Positions 52,060-55,957 of a stretch of DNA of 55,957 bases are shown in pieces. Numbering within the stretch: position 1 is the first letter of the stretch; each line of letters begins with the position of its first letter. The notes below the pieces were generated by a model. That model had not been told where the DNA came from. It saw nothing but the letters and a program-made list of their open reading frames with translations, and made no database searches. The translations under genes were made by a program, and so were the position numbers. Source of the stretch: an uncultured Roseovarius sp. (GTDB lineage Bacteria; Pseudomonadota; Alphaproteobacteria; Rhodobacterales; Rhodobacteraceae); contig CAKSUL010000006.1 of NCBI GenBank assembly GCA_934501475.1, forward strand, positions 1-55,957, given 5' to 3'.

Positions 52060-52896
52060 ATGAAGAAACTAGTCCTGACCGGAGCCGCCGGCAACCTTGG
52101 CTCGCGGCTGCGGGAACCGCTGTCGAAAATGTGCGACACGCTGGTGTCCACCGATCTGGCCGAGGATCTCGGCACGCTTTACGATGGTGAAACCTATGTG
52201 AAGGCCGATCTGGCGGACCTTGCCGCGATGGAAAAATTGCTGGCCGGTGCGGATATGGTGGTGCATTTCGGCGCCTTCTGCGACGAAGGCCCGTTCGAGC
52301 AGCTTCTTGGCCCCAATTTCATCGGCGCCTACAACATCTGGGAGGCCGCCTATCGCAACAATGTGCGCCGCGTCGTCTATGCCAGTTCGATTCATGCGGT
52401 CGGGATGCATCCCAAGACCGATTTCATCGGCATCGACGCGCCCCACCGCCCCGACACGTTCTATGGTCTGGCCAAGTGCTTTGCCGAGGATCTGGGCAGT
52501 CTCTATTGGGACAAGCGCGGCGTTGAATCGGTGTGCCTGCGCATCCTCAGCTGTTCGGACGTGGGCAATGCCCGCGCGGTCGGCTCTTGGCTGAGCTATG
52601 GTGACCTGATCCAGCTGGTGCAGCGCGCCATCGACACGCCGGTGACCGGGTTTTCGGTCATCTACGGTGTTTCGGCCAATGACCGCGCGCCGGTGGACAA
52701 TTCCAAGGCCAGCTATCTGGGTTATCGCCCGCGCGACAATGCCGAACAGTTCGCCGAGGCGATCTTTGCCGAAACCGGGCCGCTGGACCCGGCCGATCCC
52801 GGCAACATGTGCCATGGCGGCCCGTTCGCCGCTGTGCCCCTTGGCACCAGTGGCGTTGCCGCGATCAAGGCCACAAACACCGGCGACAAGTCCTGA
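52060..52896 (+). CDS. NAD-dependent SDR similar to uronate dehydrogenase
   Basis: A 278-residue extended-SDR protein. NAD loop LTGAAGNLGSRL (6-17), active-site S109/S110, Y135 and K139 (YGLAK). The ANIRGTYN-like NFIGAYNIWEAA, ASSIHAVGMHP, LRILSC and SWLSYGDLIQLV segments closely follow uronate dehydrogenase (Udh), which oxidises glucuronate or galacturonate. Whether it acts on uronates here or on a polyol or hydroxyacid is unknown. It begins 45 bp after the oxidoreductase, with GTGAG before the ATG, and its stop lies inside an inverted repeat. Confidence 0.87.
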   Translation: MKKLVLTGAAGNLGSRLREPLSKMCDTLVSTDLAEDLGTLYDGETYVKADLADLAAMEKLLAGADMVVHFGAFCDEGPFEQLLGPNFIGAYNIWEAAYRNNVRRVVYASSIHAVGMHPKTDFIGIDAPHRPDTFYGLAKCFAEDLGSLYWDKRGVESVCLRILSCSDVGNARAVGSWLSYGDLIQLVQRAIDTPVTGFSVIYGVSANDRAPVDNSKASYLGYRPRDNAEQFAEAIFAETGPLDPADPGNMCHGGPFAAVPLGTSGVAAIKATNTGDKS

Positions 52897-52950
52897 CTGG
52901 GGCAGGGCGGGGCGGTTCATCACCGGCCCGCCCGGCCACAACTGTCAGGA
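52891..52950. terminator. Bidirectional hairpin between the SDR gene and bioY
   Basis: Outer arms TCCTGAC (52891-52897) and GTCAGGA (52944-52950), inner arms GGGCGGG (52905-52911) and CCCGCCC (52927-52933), extended by GCGG/CCGG. Both stop codons (52894-52896 and 52945-52947) are in the outer arms. No T run, so this is a structural or factor-dependent terminator. Confidence 0.65.
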
Positions 52951-53493
52951 CGGGCGTGACAGCACGCTGGCCGGGCGCGCCCGGGCGATGGCGGCGGTGA
53001 TCACGCCAGCCAGCACGGCCTTGACCAGATCACCGGCCAGAAACGGCGTGATCAGCAGCGTGGCCTCGACCAGGGTCTTGTCCAGCGTCAGGGCCATGCC
53101 CACGATGCCGAACGCGTAAAGCACCGCAATTCCGCCAATGACGGCGCCCAGGATACTGGCGCTGAGCACCGGCAGCCGGTTGGTTTTCTCGACGATCAGC
53201 CCGGTGACGAAGGCCGCCACCGGAAAGCCCGCCAGAAACCCTGCCGTGGGCCCGACGAACACGCCCAGCCCGCCGCGCCCGCCCGCCAGCAGCGGCAGGC
53301 CCAGCAGCACCAGCAGCAGGAACAACAGCACCGCCAGCGCGCCGCGCCGCGCCCCGAGGACAGTGCCGCACAGCATCACCCCAAGGCTCTGGGCGGTGAC
53401 CGGCACGCCAAATCCCAGCGTCAGCTTGGGCAGCAGGCCCAGCACACCGATCAGGGCGGCAAAAAGCGCGATGAGGACTACATTACGTTCCAT
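52945..53493 (-). CDS. bioY: Biotin ECF transporter substrate-binding component BioY
   Basis: A 182-residue membrane protein with six helices that binds biotin. Typical parts: GFGVPVTAQSLGVMLCGTVLG, LLFLLLVLLGLPLLAGGRGGLGVFVGPTAGFLAGFP (split by loops) and the C-terminal DLVKAVLAGVI. The ATG at 53493 overlaps bioN by 11 nt. It is last of the bioMNY operon. The family works with or without the ECF module. Confidence 0.94.
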   Translation of the reverse strand: MERNVVLIALFAALIGVLGLLPKLTLGFGVPVTAQSLGVMLCGTVLGARRGALAVLLFLLLVLLGLPLLAGGRGGLGVFVGPTAGFLAGFPVAAFVTGLIVEKTNRLPVLSASILGAVIGGIAVLYAFGIVGMALTLDKTLVEATLLITPFLAGDLVKAVLAGVITAAIARARPASVLSRPS

Positions 53494-54142
53494 GAGAGAT
53501 ATCCTGTTGATGAGGGAGAGTGGATGAGGTCGCGCCCGCACCACCGTCCAGCCCGCCGCGCGCGCGTAGCGCCTCGGCGACCTGCTCGGCATCGTCGAGC
53601 GCGATAAGAGTGACCGGCATGACGATCTGCCAGCCGGGTCGGCGCAGGCTGCGGGCGCGCCATGCCTCCATCAGGGACGCGGCCTTGCCCAGCAGGACCG
53701 GGGTAAAGCGCACCACCAGCGAAATCGCATGGCCCAGCGGCGCGGTGCGCAGGCCCAGTCGCTCAAGCGGGGACAAAAGCCAGCGCACCAGATCGGTCAG
53801 ATCGTCCAGCCGCGTGGTCATCGTGACCAGATTGGCCAGACCCACCGCCGCGATCAGGCGCAGGATGACGTTGATTCCGGTCTGCATCTCGCCCAGCAGC
53901 AGATGCCACAGCCCGACGATCACGACAAAGATCCACAGCGGGCGCAGCAGGCGCAGACCCTCACGCAGGAATGCCGTTCCCGCCACCAGATAGGCCAGCA
54001 GCACCACACCGCCCCCGCCGACAAGGCCCGCCGGGCTGTCGATCAGATAAAGCGCAAACACCCCCGCCGACACCAGCGCCAGCTTCACCCCCGCGCGCCA
54101 GCGGTGATAGGGCGTCCTAATCGAGGAGGTCAGCGCCAGCAT
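53483..54142 (-). CDS. bioN: ECF transporter transmembrane protein BioN
   Basis: A 219-residue coupling protein. About five helices; the C-terminal cytosolic helices carry LMEAWRARSLRRPG and the ALDDAEQVAEALRARGG motif, where the A-R-(S/G) motifs engage the ATPase groove. The ATG at 54142 overlaps bioM by 26 nt. It couples BioM ATP hydrolysis to BioY. Confidence 0.92.
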   Translation of the reverse strand: MLALTSSIRTPYHRWRAGVKLALVSAGVFALYLIDSPAGLVGGGGVVLLAYLVAGTAFLREGLRLLRPLWIFVVIVGLWHLLLGEMQTGINVILRLIAAVGLANLVTMTTRLDDLTDLVRWLLSPLERLGLRTAPLGHAISLVVRFTPVLLGKAASLMEAWRARSLRRPGWQIVMPVTLIALDDAEQVAEALRARGGLDGGAGATSSTLPHQQDISHGT

Positions 54143-54875
54143 GGTCGTCCCCCTCCATTGCGGATCTGTAGCGCGCGATACATTCACCTGCGGGGCCGTC
54201 GTCATGGATGCGGCCCTGTTCCAGCCAGATCACCCGGTCATAGCCGCTCAGTGCCGCCGGGTCATGGGTGATCTGCAACACCGACGGCGCGACCTGCGCA
54301 AGCGTGCGGTGCAACAGCCGGGTCGTGGGAATGTCGAGCCCGGTGAACGGCTCGTCCAGGATGATCAGGGCGGGCTCCATCGCCAGCACCGCCATCATGC
54401 AGACCAGATGCCGCTGCCCCTGTGACAGGGTGGTGATGGCGCGCGTCGCCCAATGTGCCCTGCCGAACCGGGTCAGCATCGCGCCGGCATTGGCGCGCGC
54501 CGTGGCCTTGTCCTGGCCTAGCTGGCGCAGGCCAAAGGCCAGTTCCTCTTCGACCGTGGGAAAGATGATCTGATGATCCGGGTTCTGGAACAGGATGCCG
54601 ACGGTGCGGATCGCGGCGCGCCGGTCGCGGGCCACATCGACGCCGTTGATCAGGACGCGCCCCGACTGAGGGCGGACCAGCCCGGCCAGCACCCGCGCCA
54701 GCGTCGTCTTGCCGGACCCGTTGCGCCCCACCAGACCGATGCGGTGCGCATCCGTGCTGAGCGACAGATCCGACAGCACCTGTTGCGCGCCCACACGCAC
54801 CGAAACGCCCTCAAGGACGATCCGCGCGCCAGTGGCGGCCGGGCCGGCGGTGTGGGGGAGGGCGTCAATGGGCAT
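54117..54875 (-). CDS. bioM: ECF biotin transporter ATP-binding protein BioM
   Basis: A 252-residue ATPase. Walker A GRNGSGKT at 50-57, signature LSQGQRHLV near 160, Walker B LIILDEPFTGLD near 183 and the TH switch (ITHDP). The ATG at 54875 gives a normal length; upstream frame is open but not conserved. It opens the bioMNY operon, downstream of the BKACE gene (103 bp). No BioR-type TTAT...ATAA palindrome was found upstream. Confidence 0.93.
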   Translation of the reverse strand: MPIDALPHTAGPAATGARIVLEGVSVRVGAQQVLSDLSLSTDAHRIGLVGRNGSGKTTLARVLAGLVRPQSGRVLINGVDVARDRRAAIRTVGILFQNPDHQIIFPTVEEELAFGLRQLGQDKATARANAGAMLTRFGRAHWATRAITTLSQGQRHLVCMMAVLAMEPALIILDEPFTGLDIPTTRLLHRTLAQVAPSVLQITHDPAALSGYDRVIWLEQGRIHDDGPAGECIARYRSAMEGDDHAGADLLD

Positions 54876-54978
54876 GGCGCGGCGATGATCCTTGCAACAG
54901 ATTGCGCCCATAAACCACCCCGGCGCTTTCACCGCAATGCCCCTCTGCGCCACCGCGCGCGCCGAAACCGGCGTCACC

Positions 54979-55806
54979 TCACGGTCTGAGCGACAGGATC
55001 TTGCGGGCCTGTGCGGGGGTGGCGACCGGGCGCTCGTATTTTTCGCACAGCTCCGCCGTGCGGCGCACGAGGGCGGCATTCGAAGGCGCCAGCGTGCCTG
55101 CGTCCAGCCGGATATTGTCCTCAAGCCCGGTGCGGCAATGCCCGCCCTCTGCGATGCACCACTCGTTGAGCGTGATCTGGTGCCGCCCGATCCCGGCCGC
55201 GCACCAATCGGCGTCGGGCGTCAGGCGCTTGACCGTCCTGATGTAGAAATCGAACACCTCGCGATCCACCGGCATGGCGTTTTTCACGCCCATCACGAAC
55301 TGGACATAGAGCCGCCCCGGAATGCGCCCGTCGCGGTTCATCGCGGCGGCATGAAAGATATGTCCCAGGTCGAAGGCCTCGATCTCGGGTTTGATGTCGT
55401 ATTTGCGCATCTCTTCGGCCAGCCAGTCGATCAGGACCGGGGGGTTTTCATAGACCCGCCCCGGAAAGTTGTTCGACCCGGTGGTCAATGACGCCATGTC
55501 CGGGCGCAGCGACAGCATCGCGCCGCGCGCCTCGCCGAGGCCGGTGCGCCCGCCGGTGGAAAACTGGATGATCATGCCGGGGCAGTGCTTTTCCAGCCCC
55601 TCCTTGAGCCGCGCGAATTTCTCCGGGTCCGATGAGGGCGTTTCGTCCTCGTTGCGCACATGGCAATGCGCGATGCTGGCGCCCGCTTCGAAGGCTTCCT
55701 GGGCGGATTCGACCTCTTCCTCGATGCTGATCGGAACCGCCGGGTTATCGGATTTCCTGGCGACCGACCCGTTGAGGGCGACACAGATGATGCAGGGTTT
55801 CGACAA
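54979..55806 (-). CDS. BKACE family enzyme (3-keto-5-aminohexanoate cleavage protein, DUF849)
   Basis: A 275-residue zinc-dependent enzyme that condenses a beta-keto acid with acetyl-CoA to give acetoacetate and a CoA ester. Zinc ligands H47-C-H49 (AHCHVRN), the GG-R-T loop SLTTGSNNFPGRVY and the substrate-contact segment FDLGHIFHAAAM are visible. The TTG start at 55806 has AAGGAA seven bases upstream. BKACE substrates range over keto acids such as 5-amino-3-oxohexanoate and dehydrocarnitine; the specific one is unknown. It follows the biotin-carrier gene at 64 bp in the same direction. Confidence 0.9.
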   Translation of the reverse strand: MSKPCIICVALNGSVARKSDNPAVPISIEEEVESAQEAFEAGASIAHCHVRNEDETPSSDPEKFARLKEGLEKHCPGMIIQFSTGGRTGLGEARGAMLSLRPDMASLTTGSNNFPGRVYENPPVLIDWLAEEMRKYDIKPEIEAFDLGHIFHAAAMNRDGRIPGRLYVQFVMGVKNAMPVDREVFDFYIRTVKRLTPDADWCAAGIGRHQITLNEWCIAEGGHCRTGLEDNIRLDAGTLAPSNAALVRRTAELCEKYERPVATPAQARKILSLRP

Positions 55807-55870
55807 GGCGGGGTTCCTTTTCTGATGGCTGTGCGTGACGGCCCACCTGCGGGCCGTGTCCGGGTTTGGG

Positions 55871-55957
55871 TCAGTCGGGGTCGATCACAAAGATCATCTG
55901 ACCGAATTCGACCAGTTGGGCATCCTCCACCCCGATCTGCGTCACGGTTCCGGCGAT
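55871..55957 (-). CDS. Biotin carboxyl carrier domain, C-terminal end (5' end outside window)
   Basis: The last 28 residues of a biotinyl/lipoyl domain: AGTVTQIGVEDAQLVEFGQ then MIFVIDPD and TGA. The A-G-(T/V)-V, V-E-D-x-Q-x-V-E-(F/Y)-G-Q pattern is that of acetyl-CoA carboxylase carrier proteins (AccB). The biotinylated lysine is outside the window. It could be AccB itself or the carrier part of a dedicated acyl-CoA carboxylase. It points the same way as the BKACE gene and lies 64 bp upstream of it. Confidence 0.8.
   Translation of the reverse strand: MAGTVTQIGVEDAQLVEFGQMIFVIDPD

Overview
The window is a GC-rich (visibly about 65 % G+C), densely packed chromosomal segment of an alphaproteobacterium. 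The gene order and protein sequences (SURF1-thrC-M16 peptidase, rpsP-rimM-trmD-rplS-rpmE, mreBCD-mrdA-rodA, TRAP transporter, ECF biotin transporter BioMNY) fit the Rhodobacteraceae/Roseobacter group. I see no tRNA, rRNA, CRISPR array, IS element, prophage or integrase. Most genes are chained by 1-4 nt overlaps (ATGA, TGATG, TAATG), and TTG or GTG starts are common inside these chains.

Layout. 1-3432 (+): end of SURF1, threonine synthase, a zinc peptidase of family M16 and a GNAT. 3544-10939 (-): a translation block in transcription order ffh, three tandem GNAT paralogues, chorismate mutase, rpsP, a 47-residue membrane-anchored protein, rimM, a DUF1328 protein, trmD, rplS, rpmE and an intrinsic terminator. 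11238-13435: a LysR regulator converging on a sugar transferase and a C-terminally eroded epimerase. 13577-19345: a ureohydrolase of the guanidinobutyrase type with a divergent LysR, followed by UspA and a complete TRAP transporter whose large permease has an unusual repeat-bearing tail. 19843-28363 (-): an SDR, a RecD-like helicase, phosphomannomutase/phosphoglucomutase, kdsA, the capsule exporter parts KpsE and KpsT, and nhaA. 28489-31374: an ArsP-type permease with its ArsR regulator and, divergently, a UDG-family protein with SseB. 31417-37961 (-): a GhrA-type reductase after the complete cell-shape operon mreB-mreC-mreD-mrdA-rodA.

38283-44521 (+) is the most distinctive region: seven overlapping genes that start from glucose-1-phosphate and CTP (RfbF, RfbG), continue with a 3,5-epimerase-like protein, a TylCIII-like C-methyltransferase, a reductase/epimerase, a second related methyltransferase and a CmcI-like methyltransferase. 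A family-2 glycosyltransferase converges on them. RfbH, needed for 3,6-dideoxy sugars, is absent. The predicted product is a CDP-activated C-methyl-branched, possibly O-methylated 6-deoxyhexose for a surface glycan. The last gene appears frameshifted near its end.

45938-52896 (+) is a catabolic cluster (LysR, HyuA, HyuB, FOXRED1-like FAD oxidoreductase, uronate-dehydrogenase-like SDR) for an unknown substrate. 52945-55957 (-) holds BioM, BioN and BioY, a BKACE (DUF849) enzyme and the C-terminal end of a biotin carboxyl carrier domain, so biotin uptake sits next to a biotin-dependent enzyme.

Between genes I found a two-copy hairpin repeat (6656-6703 and 27067-27114), a second two-copy A/T-rich motif (9412, 19772), inverted repeats that contain the stop codons of convergent genes, and several candidate operators. 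All functional statements rest on reading the sequence and on family knowledge; no database search was run.
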